Assembly: GCA_032095175.1 (NCBI GenBank)
Contig: DAMCZI010000022.1
Coordinates: 18,488 to 82,487, forward strand
Length of the DNA: 64,000 bases
Origin: DAMCZI01 sp032095175
GTDB lineage: Bacteria; Bacillota; Clostridia; Clostridiales; Caloramatoraceae
Direction of reading: 5' to 3'
Position 1 is the stretch's first letter. Each line of letters opens with the position of its first letter. Under the pieces are notes generated by a model. That model was not told the origin of the DNA, ran no database searches, and worked only from the letters and a program-made list of their open reading frames with translations. Positions 16,529-25,345 of this stretch are shown one piece after another. The position numbers and the translations under genes were made by a program.

Positions 16529-17389
16529 CTACACCCCCAAATAAGCAGGTGTATAATAAAGAGATATATCAAGGTTATTAATGTTAACATCAGCACCATA
16601 TCTTAAAAGATTATCACCTGGTTCAAGTTGTAGAAATATGCTGTTGGCATCCATAAGGTTTATTATATTGCTGACTACTCCTGCTCTCTCTAGTACAATT
16701 CTTTTCTTTCCATAACCAGTATTGATGGTTATTACATCCCCTGCCTGCATTGTTGTATTTATCTTTATTTCCTGCTGCTTATACACATCATATAAGCTTG
16801 GATTTGTAACTGTAGCTGTTGCTGTCATTTTTATAACCATTCCAAGAGTTATATTCCCTGTATTTATTACATTGGTTACTAAGCTGAGTTCTCTTTGCCC
16901 TGTTTCAATGCCATCACTTGTAATTTCCAAAGGGAATTCAAACTTTGCCAACCATAAGGCAATGTCATTTTTAATCTCATCAATATCTTCAAAGTAAGGT
17001 GATGGACACAACAGGCTTAGAGTAGCAACCTTTTCATTTTTCTTATCATCAATGCCTAAGCTTTCAACATAACAAGCTATTTTTCTTTTTATTTCTCCCT
17101 GTTCAAATATAAGAGTACCCATTGACTTCGGAATAAAGATTCTATACAGTTCGTTTCTTTTCTTTATATAATCTCTAGTAATGTAAAAGCTTATAACAAT
17201 ATTCCTCATATCAATAGTGCTGCCAGTATAATTTGCTCCATCTTGACCACTTCCCTTAGATGTATAGATGTTTATTTTAGGCATTCCAATGCCACCATCA
17301 AATTCAATTAAATAAAAAGGATGAAAATATCCTATTTGAATACTTTCACCTTTTATGTTTGTGTATGTTAACTGCTTTTTAGCATACAT
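16529..17389 (-). CDS. Distal tail protein (Dit/siphovirus tail component)
   Basis: A 286-residue protein whose place directly after the tape measure is the Dit position. Sequence marks include the N-terminal beta region with DMRNIVISFYIT and a C-terminal part VITINTGYGKKRIVL / FLQLEPGDNLLRYGA typical of Firmicute Dit proteins. Dit forms the hexameric hub joining tail tube to tip. Confidence 0.8.
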   Translation of the reverse strand: MYAKKQLTYTNIKGESIQIGYFHPFYLIEFDGGIGMPKINIYTSKGSGQDGANYTGSTIDMRNIVISFYITRDYIKKRNELYRIFIPKSMGTLIFEQGEIKRKIACYVESLGIDDKKNEKVATLSLLCPSPYFEDIDEIKNDIALWLAKFEFPLEITSDGIETGQRELSLVTNVINTGNITLGMVIKMTATATVTNPSLYDVYKQQEIKINTTMQAGDVITINTGYGKKRIVLERAGVVSNIINLMDANSIFLQLEPGDNLLRYGADVNINNLDISLYYTPAYLGV

Positions 17390-17390
17390 A

Positions 17391-19475
17391 TTATCTCCTC
17401 ACCCCCAGAGCTAAACGTCTATTTGCATTCCTGGTCTGTCTTGCAACCTCACTTGGGTTTAATGGTGTTGGACTGTAGATATTGATATTCTGAGTAAATC
17501 CACCATCAGAAGATGATCCAGTTGAACCATTATTGCCTTTAGGTACATCATCTGGAGTATCAACTACAATTGAAATTGATTTATTTATTTTATCAGCAAC
17601 ATTCTTCATTTCATTTTCAAAACCTACACCGACACCAAGAGCCATATTTTTTCCTATAACATCAGCGAATACTCTGGATGGTGAATGTATTCCCAGTTTG
17701 TTTTTTACACCATCAACAATGCCTGAAAAGAACCCTGATACATTATCCCATAGCCAACTTGCCATGCCTTTAATTCCATCCCATATACCAGTTACAATAT
17801 TTTTTCCTATATCAAGCCATCCCTTAGCCCATGTAACAGCTGTATCCCATATGCCAGTTATGAACCCTTTAAAGTCACCCTGGAATAATTTTTTAAAGCT
17901 ATTAAATACTTTTCTTATGCTTTCAAAAACAAACCCAAACTTCTCCTTTGCAATTGTTTTTATAGAATCAAGTACCGTTGAGAAGAAAGATTTTATTCCA
18001 TTCCAAGTATTTATGAAGAAATTTTTTATACTTGTCCATGTGTTGGTAAACCACCGACTTATGGCTGTAAATGTTTCTATAAAGAATGTTTTTATTGCTC
18101 CCCACAACGCTGTTACCTTGTTTCTAAAGTCCTCATTCGTCGTCCAAAGGGTTACTATTACTGCTATTAATCCTACAATTAAACTAACTATCAACATTAT
18201 TGGATTAGCCTTTTGCGCCGCATTTAATGCCCATTGTGCTATTGTTGCACCTTCATTTGCTAACTTAAATGCTTTTATTGATTCAACTACTCCATTAATT
18301 ATAGATGCAACATTCCAAGCCACAAACCCAGCGCCTATGCCAACTATCAAACTAATTATTGTGTCTCCATTGTCAATTATAAAGCTTAATAGTTGCACAA
18401 CCTTTTCAGCAAAGGCTTGTATCCCCTGCTTCAATTTTTCCATATCAATTTTACTTATAAGTTCCTGAATCTTTGGTAATAATTGAGCCAAGCTTTCTCC
18501 AAATGCACCCATTATAGAATTTTTTATATTATCAAGCGTATCACCAAAAGTATCTAATCCGGCAACAGCTTCATTTGACATTACTGCACCACTTTTTTGT
18601 GCCTCCAAGGTTAGTTTATTTAATTCTTCGCCACCAGCTTTGATTAAAGGATTTAACTCCATAGCAGATTTTCCAAACAACTGCATAGCAAGTGAATTAC
18701 GTTCGGTTTCGTTCTTAACACCACCTAACGCAGTAATAGCCTCTGTCATTACATCCTGAGCATTTCGCAATTCGCCAGTAGCCTTATCTCTTACATCTAT
18801 ACCCAACCTTGCAAATGCTGCGCCTGTACCTGTAGTTTCGTCCTTTGCAGCTGCCATACTTTTTGTAAGTTTTGCTTGTGCTCCAGTAATGGTATCAAGT
18901 TCAACCCCTAAGTTGTTGCCTGCATATTGTAATTCCTGGAGCCTTTCAGCTGTAAGCCCAGTAACATCAGCTTGCCTTTGAAGTTCATCAGCATTATCCA
19001 TTGCTGCTTTAGTCATTCCAGCAAAAGCAGCTCCAACTGCAGCTAATGCTGCCCCTGCTGCCACCCCTAATTTTTTTAGATTTTCAGTTGGTCTTTCATC
19101 AGTTAATTCTTGATTAGTTTTTTGGCCCTGGCTTTCTAATCCTTCTAATTTAATTTCTGTTGAAGCTATTTCTCTTTGAAAAGCTCGATATTGTTCTTCC
19201 GATATTTTTCCTTCTTTAACCTGATCCTGTACTTGCTTTTCAGCCTGCTTAAGCTGATTAAGTTTATCTTTAGTATTGTTTACAGCATCCCCTAAAAGTT
19301 TCTGCTTTTGAGCCATAAGTTCAGTATTGTTGGGATCTAACTTCAGGAGCCTGTCAACCTGTTTAAGTTCAGACTGTAAATCTCTACTTGTCTTGTTAAC
19401 ACCTTGTAATGCTTTTTCCAAAGGAGCTGTATTACCACCAATATCAACAACTATACCTTTTATATTTCCTGCCAC
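17391..19475 (-). CDS. Tail tape measure protein
   Basis: A 694-residue protein. Residues 1-130 are a long coiled coil (ALQGVNKTSRDLQSELKQVD); about 140-340 form the TP901-type conserved tape measure domain; hydrophobic spans lie near 370-450; the rest is Trp/Phe-rich repeats (WFTNTWTSIKNFFINTWNGI). It sets tail length and aids DNA entry. GTG at 19475 follows GAGGAGGTG. It is shorter than many tape measures, implying a fairly short tail. Confidence 0.9.
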   Translation of the reverse strand: MAGNIKGIVVDIGGNTAPLEKALQGVNKTSRDLQSELKQVDRLLKLDPNNTELMAQKQKLLGDAVNNTKDKLNQLKQAEKQVQDQVKEGKISEEQYRAFQREIASTEIKLEGLESQGQKTNQELTDERPTENLKKLGVAAGAALAAVGAAFAGMTKAAMDNADELQRQADVTGLTAERLQELQYAGNNLGVELDTITGAQAKLTKSMAAAKDETTGTGAAFARLGIDVRDKATGELRNAQDVMTEAITALGGVKNETERNSLAMQLFGKSAMELNPLIKAGGEELNKLTLEAQKSGAVMSNEAVAGLDTFGDTLDNIKNSIMGAFGESLAQLLPKIQELISKIDMEKLKQGIQAFAEKVVQLLSFIIDNGDTIISLIVGIGAGFVAWNVASIINGVVESIKAFKLANEGATIAQWALNAAQKANPIMLIVSLIVGLIAVIVTLWTTNEDFRNKVTALWGAIKTFFIETFTAISRWFTNTWTSIKNFFINTWNGIKSFFSTVLDSIKTIAKEKFGFVFESIRKVFNSFKKLFQGDFKGFITGIWDTAVTWAKGWLDIGKNIVTGIWDGIKGMASWLWDNVSGFFSGIVDGVKNKLGIHSPSRVFADVIGKNMALGVGVGFENEMKNVADKINKSISIVVDTPDDVPKGNNGSTGSSSDGGFTQNINIYSPTPLNPSEVARQTRNANRRLALGVRR

Positions 19476-19490
19476 AGTTTCACCTCCTCG

Positions 19491-19694
19491 CTAGAAGTTA
19501 TCAAAGTCTCCCTGGTTTGCTTCTATTACTTTTTCCTCTTTATCACCACATTGCTCATTATTGTTAGTAATAAGTAAATCCATTAACATTCCAATAGTTA
19601 ATAAATCAAAATCAGCGAGGGTAAGCCCCATCTGTAACCCTCTAAGAATTATCTTTTCGGTTGTTACTTCATCAGGGGTGCCCTCGCCATCTAG
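19491..19694 (-). CDS. Frameshift extension of the tail assembly chaperone (T part of GT)
   Basis: In the -1 frame relative to gpG, 67 codons run from the slippery site to TAG at 19491. They begin LDGEGTPDEVTTEKIILRGL and end ANQGDFDNF, the typical ending of phage T extensions. There is no own start or ribosome site, so it is made only by frameshifting as a gpG-T fusion that binds the tape measure during tail assembly. Confidence 0.85.
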   Translation of the reverse strand, partial: LDGEGTPDEVTTEKIILRGLQMGLTLADFDLLTIGMLMDLLITNNNEQCGDKEEKVIEANQGDFDNF

Positions 19695-20038
19695 TTTTTT
19701 GATTTAATGCTGCTTTTTATTGTAGATAGTATTAGCTCCTGCAACTCTGGAATTATTTCAACTAATGGAAATTCATCAAATGTATCAAGCCATTCCATTG
19801 GTGGAGGTATTTGAGAATCTGCTGTTTTTGCAAGAGTCCAAACAATTTCAAGAAAAGGAGTAAGATCCAAAGTATCAACAGCTTCACTACTACCTTCTAC
19901 TAATGGCTTCATTACCTTTTCCATCTTAAGCAGAACCCCTAATGCATCTCGTCCAAACTGTGCCTTATAACGAAGTAAGAACGCCCCTGTTGACTTAAAA
20001 GGGACGTCCTTTCCACTAATGTTTATAACTTTTTCCAT
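19691..20038 (-). CDS. Tail assembly chaperone, short form (gpG-like)
   Basis: A 115-residue protein whose opening VINISGKDVPFKSTGAFLLR is the usual start of Firmicute tail chaperones (substrate-binding beta strand, then RYKAQFGRD). It lies between the major tail protein and the tape measure. Most ribosomes stop here; a fraction shift frame to make the long form. Confidence 0.85.
   Translation of the reverse strand: MEKVINISGKDVPFKSTGAFLLRYKAQFGRDALGVLLKMEKVMKPLVEGSSEAVDTLDLTPFLEIVWTLAKTADSQIPPPMEWLDTFDEFPLVEIIPELQELILSTIKSSIKSKN
19694..19700 (-). promoter_or_regulatory. Programmed -1 ribosomal frameshift site
   Basis: On the minus strand A AAA AAC, the classical X-XXY-YYZ heptamer, is followed directly by the zero-frame stop TAG. 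A slip by one base opens the downstream 67-codon frame. The site is at the very end of the gpG gene, as in lambda-like tail chaperones. Confidence 0.85.
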
Positions 20039-20041
20039 ATG

Positions 20042-20617
20042 TTACACACTCGCTTTCTCATATACTTTTGTAAACCATGCATCATAAACAGCTTGAGTTG
20101 TAGTCGAACGTGTACTTGCTTTTACATCCATTGTTTTAGGGTTAGGTCTTGATGTAAACGTCAGTTTACTTGTGTCAGGTTCTGTTTTTTCACCTTTTGT
20201 TTTACCTGTAATTTCAGGTCTTGAAACGTTACAGTAATATAATGTATGTCTTCTTGCTTTAACATCACCCTCAAACTGATACATCAATGCAAATTTCTTA
20301 TTTACAATATTACCTGCATTTTCAATCGTTACATTATCAGTTGCGACAAGCGTGTTTCCTAATATCTCCTCTTCAAACCATTCTGGTATTTCTGCAATTT
20401 CCAGGTCACCATCATAGCCATTATTAGCCATTGCCCCAAAGTATTCAATGTTATCAGCATAAAAGCTAAAAACACTTCCTACAGGCTTCATTGAAAGATT
20501 TACTGCTCCTTTGATAGCTTTAGGTGCCGCATAAGTTATTGCTCCTGTTACAGCATCTTCTGTCACGACTGCAATATGAACATTTGAAAGTCCATATCTA
20601 ATTTTATTTTCAGGCAT
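20042..20617 (-). CDS. Major tail tube protein (phi13 type)
   Basis: A 191-residue protein with the phi13-family opening IRYGLSNVHIAVV and the core FYADNIEYFGAMANNGYDGDLEIAEIP. It polymerises as rings to make the tail tube. Position after head-tail joining genes and before the chaperone supports this. Confidence 0.88.
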   Translation of the reverse strand: MPENKIRYGLSNVHIAVVTEDAVTGAITYAAPKAIKGAVNLSMKPVGSVFSFYADNIEYFGAMANNGYDGDLEIAEIPEWFEEEILGNTLVATDNVTIENAGNIVNKKFALMYQFEGDVKARRHTLYYCNVSRPEITGKTKGEKTEPDTSKLTFTSRPNPKTMDVKASTRSTTTQAVYDAWFTKVYEKASV

Positions 20618-20629
20618 CTCAATTCCTCC

Positions 20630-20941
20630 TTATATTGAAATTTCGTAAATGACTTGGTAAAGTTTTTGACTTTCAATGTAAGTCTCTACTTTTTCATAAA
20701 AAATAGAAGCATCATCAAGCACATTCTCAAGTACTTGCTCTGCTCCTGAATCCTTTATACTTGTGTATAATTCAATTTGTCCATGATTAATTTTACTATA
20801 TACCTTATTATCTGCCCCAAAATTTGTAGAATAGGGTGTAAGGTATACAATATATGGCGGTTCAGGATTAGATTCAAAATGGTCATACGCCACAGGGTAA
20901 CCAGTTGTATCTAAGATGTTCTTTAACTCACTTAATATCAT
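20630..20941 (-). CDS. Head-tail/tail terminator-type protein
   Basis: A 103-residue protein with the segment YPVAYDHFESNPEPPYIVYL shared by tail-completion proteins in this gene slot. It overlaps the next upstream gene by 4 bp. Tail terminator proteins cap the tube and meet the connector; assignment is from position and general shape. Confidence 0.65.
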   Translation of the reverse strand: MILSELKNILDTTGYPVAYDHFESNPEPPYIVYLTPYSTNFGADNKVYSKINHGQIELYTSIKDSGAEQVLENVLDDASIFYEKVETYIESQKLYQVIYEISI

Positions 20942-21303
20942 CCTTTCACCGCCCTTTCAACCTTCTCAACAAACTCTTTTACAGCATCTTCTTCAGCTGG
21001 TCTTATATGTGCTTTTGCTGCAACCCTTCCCCCATTCCTTTTAACATGACCATATTCAAGTAGGTGTGTAAGTTGATACTTCTTGTTGTATACTCTATAT
21101 CTGTTACCTTCTTTTTTCTTGGTCCACGACTTAGCATATTTACCCGTTTTTTTAGGACTACTTTGCTTTAGTGTACTCACTAGCTCTGTAGAAACTTCAT
21201 TTGCCGCTTTTGCAATATCCTCAACAACTTCCTTTGTATATGTTTCCAATTCAGCAGCAATTACTGCAGATATATCATAAGGACTACAGGTTTTACTAGC
21301 CAT
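20938..21303 (-). CDS. HK97 gp10-like head-tail joining protein
   Basis: A 121-residue basic protein. The pattern LKQSSPKKTGKYAKSWTKKK and the ending HLLEYGHVKRNGGRV are hallmarks of HK97-gp10-like proteins. It helps connect head and tail. Confidence 0.85.
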   Translation of the reverse strand: MASKTCSPYDISAVIAAELETYTKEVVEDIAKAANEVSTELVSTLKQSSPKKTGKYAKSWTKKKEGNRYRVYNKKYQLTHLLEYGHVKRNGGRVAAKAHIRPAEEDAVKEFVEKVERAVKG

Positions 21304-21307
21304 TACC

Positions 21308-21604
21308 TCACACCTTCTCGCAAGTTAATTCTATTTCCTCAAAGCCCTCTGAATAGGTACGAATTACTTTATATTTAATGTCTTCAAATATAATTTCTGT
21401 TTCTCCAGAATACTCATATCCATGAACCAAGAATACAATTACTGGTTTAATGCCATTAGCTGCAGCATTATAAAACTCCGTTCTACCAATTGACTTTATA
21501 CCACACAATATCGGTGTTTGGGTTTTAACTGGTATTTGATTGCCTATATCATCCTCTGTATATGATGTTGCTCCAATTAGAGTTAACTCATGGTCATAAG
21601 TCAT
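21308..21604 (-). CDS. Head closure/adaptor protein (head-tail joining)
   Basis: A 98-residue protein with YDHELTLIGATSYTEDDIGN and the ending KYKVIRTYSEGFEEIELTCE, the pattern of SPP1 gp16/HK97-type stopper proteins. It plugs the connector. Overlaps the preceding gene by 4 bp. Confidence 0.75.
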   Translation of the reverse strand: MTYDHELTLIGATSYTEDDIGNQIPVKTQTPILCGIKSIGRTEFYNAAANGIKPVIVFLVHGYEYSGETEIIFEDIKYKVIRTYSEGFEEIELTCEKV

Positions 21605-21879
21605 AGAACACCACCTCCAGTATGGATAATAAGATTGTGTAATCTAAACTGCAAATGCCTTGGCATACCTTCCTGCTTATCAACATTCTGGTATCTCCAT
21701 GCTGAATAATCAACAATAAAAATAAGATGATAGGGATTAGCACCATCAAGCACCAATCCCTTTTCATCTTCTAATTCCTTAACAACACCATTAATTATAG
21801 CTGTTAGATATGTGTCTCTTACATTTGTCCTTATACCAAGCCTTTCCTTAACTAACTGGAGGATTAATTCTATATCCAA
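21601..21879 (-). CDS. Head-tail connector adaptor (gp6-like)
   Basis: A 92-residue helical protein (LILQLVKERLGIRTNVRDTY, then IINGVVKELEDEKGLVL) with the trailing FRLHNLIIHTGGGVL. This is the gp6/QLRG-type DNA packaging adaptor that sits under the portal. Gene position agrees. Confidence 0.78.
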   Translation of the reverse strand: MDIELILQLVKERLGIRTNVRDTYLTAIINGVVKELEDEKGLVLDGANPYHLIFIVDYSAWRYQNVDKQEGMPRHLQFRLHNLIIHTGGGVL

Positions 21880-21899
21880 GTTAATCCCTCCCCATTAAT

Positions 21900-23297
21900 T
21901 TACTGTGCATTAGCAGCATCAGAAGCAAAAGTCACTGTAGTAGTTGGAGCTACATTAGCAATATTAACAATTACAAATCCTTCGCCTATTGCAGGAGCTC
22001 CATCATATCTTGCAGTGCCCTTGAACACTGTTTGATCCTCGATGAATTTAACCTGGTCAGATACTGCAAGCTGTGATCCGGCTCTCTCAGCTAAAAGATA
22101 AAGCGAACCAAATCCACCTATGATATCATTATCAGGTATAAAGTCAAGTTCAACAATTTCTCCTCCTTCTATAGGCATTGTTCCCATCTGTCCTGCAACA
22201 ATTGCTCCTGCTGCATTAAACCCTACTGCCTTAGACATTAATGTCATTCTTGTTTTACGATTCATTGCCCAGAAGGTTCCGCCTGTACTGAAGTTTGGTT
22301 TTGCCACACCAAGCTGAAGCAATAATGCTGCGAAAAATTTAGTATCAGTCAAAGTAGTTCCATCAACCTTAAGTAAATGTGTAAGATGTAAATCTGTCCA
22401 TTCAGGTGCATCTGTTCCCCAGTCGGAAGGCTTAACACTTTGTGCAAGTCTAGTAGCAGCACCTAAAGGCATTTTTGTACCTGTTCCATAAAGAATTGCT
22501 TTATCAACTGCAATTCCTATAGCTTGTCCAAGTGCATCCATTATCTCATTTGCAAGATTGATGTCACTATCCTCAAGTATTGAATTAGGTACTGGAATGA
22601 ATCCTCCTACCTTGTACCCATCAACTTCAATTTGATTGAAGTCAAGAGTTAGTTCATTAAGCTTGCCAATTGATTCTGTCCATATTCCTTCTGGAACAGT
22701 TCCGGCTATATTCTGTCTTGCCTTACCTGCGACAGGCTTTAATCTTACCTTTGTTATTAATTTACTATATCTATAAAGGTTGTCTCTTAATATGTCAAGC
22801 ATAACCTCAGGTATGTTAAGTTCTGCTCCTGTAATTGCTCTCTTTTGTCCTATTAACTCTCTAGTACGTACAAGGAAGTCTTTTACTTCATCCCTAGCAA
22901 TTAAAGCATTAACTGCTTCCCTAGTCATTTGACCGAAAAATTTACCTAATCTCATTCTTACTTCGCCTCCTGAATTTCTATTTCTTTCTTCTGATTGTGG
23001 TGTTGGTTCGGGATCATTCTTAGGTTCCTTGCTGTTAAGCTGTTCAAGCTCTCCCTCAAGCTCAGCAATTTCACCTTCAAGTTTGCCTTTCTTTTCTTCT
23101 AGATCTTCCTTATCAGCATCTAGCTTTGATACTTCTTCCTCTACTGCAGCCATTTCCTCATCTGACTTAGCCTCTCCTATAGCTGTTTCAAGTTCTGCAG
23201 CTCTAGTCTTAAGCCCTTCTTCCTGGGTAACTAGTTCTGTTAAAGAAGCCTTCCTTTGTTCGATTTTCTTTGATAACATCAATTGTTTTAATGCCAT
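21900..23297 (-). CDS. HK97-family major capsid protein with N-terminal delta domain
   Basis: A 465-residue capsid precursor. Residues 1-105 form a charged coiled coil acting as built-in scaffold; cleavage should fall near residue 110 before the capsid fold. The fold holds ITGAELNIPEVMLDILRDN and the E-loop/P-domain segments through GEGFVIVNIANVAP. The start overlaps the protease end by 10 bp, consistent with joint assembly. Confidence 0.92.
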   Translation of the reverse strand: MALKQLMLSKKIEQRKASLTELVTQEEGLKTRAAELETAIGEAKSDEEMAAVEEEVSKLDADKEDLEEKKGKLEGEIAELEGELEQLNSKEPKNDPEPTPQSEERNRNSGGEVRMRLGKFFGQMTREAVNALIARDEVKDFLVRTRELIGQKRAITGAELNIPEVMLDILRDNLYRYSKLITKVRLKPVAGKARQNIAGTVPEGIWTESIGKLNELTLDFNQIEVDGYKVGGFIPVPNSILEDSDINLANEIMDALGQAIGIAVDKAILYGTGTKMPLGAATRLAQSVKPSDWGTDAPEWTDLHLTHLLKVDGTTLTDTKFFAALLLQLGVAKPNFSTGGTFWAMNRKTRMTLMSKAVGFNAAGAIVAGQMGTMPIEGGEIVELDFIPDNDIIGGFGSLYLLAERAGSQLAVSDQVKFIEDQTVFKGTARYDGAPAIGEGFVIVNIANVAPTTTVTFASDAANAQ

Positions 23298-23890
23298 GCT
23301 TTTAACCTCTCTTTCATTTTGTTTTTTCTTTGCTCAAGCTGCCTTTCTTTATGCTGTTCAACCTCTGCATGTCTAGCCTTAACCCCTGTTTCCTCATATG
23401 CTGGAAAAGTACAAACCGAAACTTCATGAAGATCAATTTTTTTAAGTGTCCATTTTACAGTGCCATCATCACGCCAGTCGGTTTCTTCCTCCTGAATATT
23501 GAAACCAAAACTACACTGATCAACGTCTCCACGATTTACTCTTTCATAAAGATTAACTGCGTCAGTATCGTTTGGATTTATTTTTACCCTGCCCCAAAGT
23601 CCATGTGAATCGGTTTTAAGTTCAAGGGTATTGGACTTATTTCTACCAAGTACAAGCGTTGTATCGTGATTAACTAAACACCTTATGTCATTACCTAAAG
23701 TTTCATTGAAAGCCTCCGGTGCAATTTCTTCATAAGCTCCTGGCCATAATTCAGTTTCTTTATTAAAAACTGCAAAATAACCTTCAATATACATGTCTTG
23801 GTTATCCTGCTCTGCCCTTGTAGCTTTTAAATCTGTCATTAAACTTCTAGTCTGCCTTTTATCTCTATTTGTCACTATCTTCACCTCCAT
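23288..23890 (-). CDS. HK97-type prohead protease (S78 family)
   Basis: A 200-residue serine protease that cleaves the capsid delta domain during maturation. Motifs: EGYFAVFNKET start, catalytic His in LVNHDTTLVLGR, catalytic Ser in DQCSFGF, and the family's HEVSVCTFPAYEET. A basic Lys/Arg-rich C-terminal tail may be self-cleaved. Confidence 0.92.
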   Translation of the reverse strand: MEVKIVTNRDKRQTRSLMTDLKATRAEQDNQDMYIEGYFAVFNKETELWPGAYEEIAPEAFNETLGNDIRCLVNHDTTLVLGRNKSNTLELKTDSHGLWGRVKINPNDTDAVNLYERVNRGDVDQCSFGFNIQEEETDWRDDGTVKWTLKKIDLHEVSVCTFPAYEETGVKARHAEVEQHKERQLEQRKNKMKERLKAWH

Positions 23891-23905
23891 CCAAGACCTA
23901 TTGGC

Positions 23906-24136
23906 TTAACAAAATGTATATCCAATTATCTTGATACCCTTTGCATGCTTGTGTTCAAGATTATCATCATAAGTATTCTTATAATACTCAAGTTTCTTCT
24001 CTAAATTTTCACAAGGGTTGATAATCATTTCTGGAGATTCAAACCCAGGCATTTCAATAAGTACCCCTAAACTTTGCTTTGTCTTTATTGCTGTTTTCAC
24101 AACAAACTCAAGTTCACTCATTTTTTCTAATTCCAT
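23906..24136 (-). CDS. Small protein between portal and protease
   Basis: A 76-residue protein, unrecognised. It has PGFESPEMIINPCENLEKKL and ends KGIKIIGYTFC, consistent with a small alpha/beta fold. Similar-sized proteins occur in this slot in Firmicute phages without known role. Confidence 0.55.
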   Translation of the reverse strand: MELEKMSELEFVVKTAIKTKQSLGVLIEMPGFESPEMIINPCENLEKKLEYYKNTYDDNLEHKHAKGIKIIGYTFC

Positions 24137-25345
24137 TTATTCATCACCCTCATTCCCTTTTAATTTCTTTTGATCCCCTATCATGCCAGCAGGGATATAG
24201 TTTTCAAGGATAACCCTCTCATTTAATCCATCCAATGGAGACATGCCTAACCAATCTCTAACCTCATTTCCAAGCATTATTCCCCTTACATACATATTGC
24301 CACCTACATCAGCAAGCTCTTTAATGTCATAAGCATACAAGGATCTAGGATTAAATTTAAAATACAAATCAGGACTGTATAACAATTCCTTTGTGAGAAC
24401 CTGTTCTATCCCTTTAGCCATAGGAAGAATTTTTGAGTTTATAAAATTGTTGTATTCATCCTTGTTATAACTACCTACACCCAAGAAAAAAGCAGGCACT
24501 CCGAAGATTCCTGCTACTGTTCTTTTATCAAGTTGTACTGCATCATTTATGGCAAGGTCATTAAGACTAAGCGGTTTTACCTGTTCAACTTTTACCAGAT
24601 CAGCGGGTATTACCCATGGCTTTCCTCCACCTGTTTCAGAAATATACTTCTTAAGTATTTCATCCCTGCCCTCTTCACTTGCAAGCTCCTCTGTCATTGC
24701 ATCAACTGCAATTATTATGCTAGGTTTCCATTTGTCACTCATAAAACTGTTTTTAGTCTTAGAAGCTTGCTTTAAGTTGTTTACAATATCTTTTAAAACC
24801 ACCTTATATCCTTGTCCTATATAAGGCCTTTCAGCATCTGGATTAATGGTAAAGTGTAATACTTCATCATAGTTATAAGTCTTATCTCCATAAGCAACAA
24901 CATAACCACTATCTGTATCCACGAATCTTACTTTAGAAGGCTTTAAAGGTATAAGCTCATCTATTAGCCCATCCTTTACTTTGGGGTATACAACACTATT
25001 TCCTTCTCCCGCCAACAACATGGTATAAACGATGTTATACACCCATGTTTTTCTAGTCATTAAGCTGTAAGGATTGATATCAATTTTCCTAGACAGCTCA
25101 TTTTTTACCCTTACATCTCCATCCTCTGTATTCTTCATAAGATGAATTGTCATAGATGAGATAAGGTCAGCAATTTTATCTGCTGCCATTCTAACTTCTG
25201 GGTTATCACTTAATTTTGTATAGCCTGGTACGCATAAAGTCTCATAAGCTTCTGAGGTAAGAAACCAATTTAAAGTTGTTTGGGTTGTAGGCTCTGCCCT
25301 TGTTTTACCTATGCTTTTTTTCTTTCTTTTACTCAATTTACTCAC
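24137..25345 (-). CDS. HK97-family portal protein
   Basis: A 402-residue dodecameric portal subunit, the DNA gateway of the prohead. Marks: WFLTSEAYETLCVPGYTKL opening, AADKIADLISSMTIHL, DEVLHFTINPDAERPYIGQG, and the C-terminal domain KRTVAGIFGVPAFFLGVG. It overlaps the terminase gene by 8 bp. Confidence 0.92.
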   Translation of the reverse strand: MSKLSKRKKKSIGKTRAEPTTQTTLNWFLTSEAYETLCVPGYTKLSDNPEVRMAADKIADLISSMTIHLMKNTEDGDVRVKNELSRKIDINPYSLMTRKTWVYNIVYTMLLAGEGNSVVYPKVKDGLIDELIPLKPSKVRFVDTDSGYVVAYGDKTYNYDEVLHFTINPDAERPYIGQGYKVVLKDIVNNLKQASKTKNSFMSDKWKPSIIIAVDAMTEELASEEGRDEILKKYISETGGGKPWVIPADLVKVEQVKPLSLNDLAINDAVQLDKRTVAGIFGVPAFFLGVGSYNKDEYNNFINSKILPMAKGIEQVLTKELLYSPDLYFKFNPRSLYAYDIKELADVGGNMYVRGIMLGNEVRDWLGMSPLDGLNERVILENYIPAGMIGDQKKLKGNEGDE

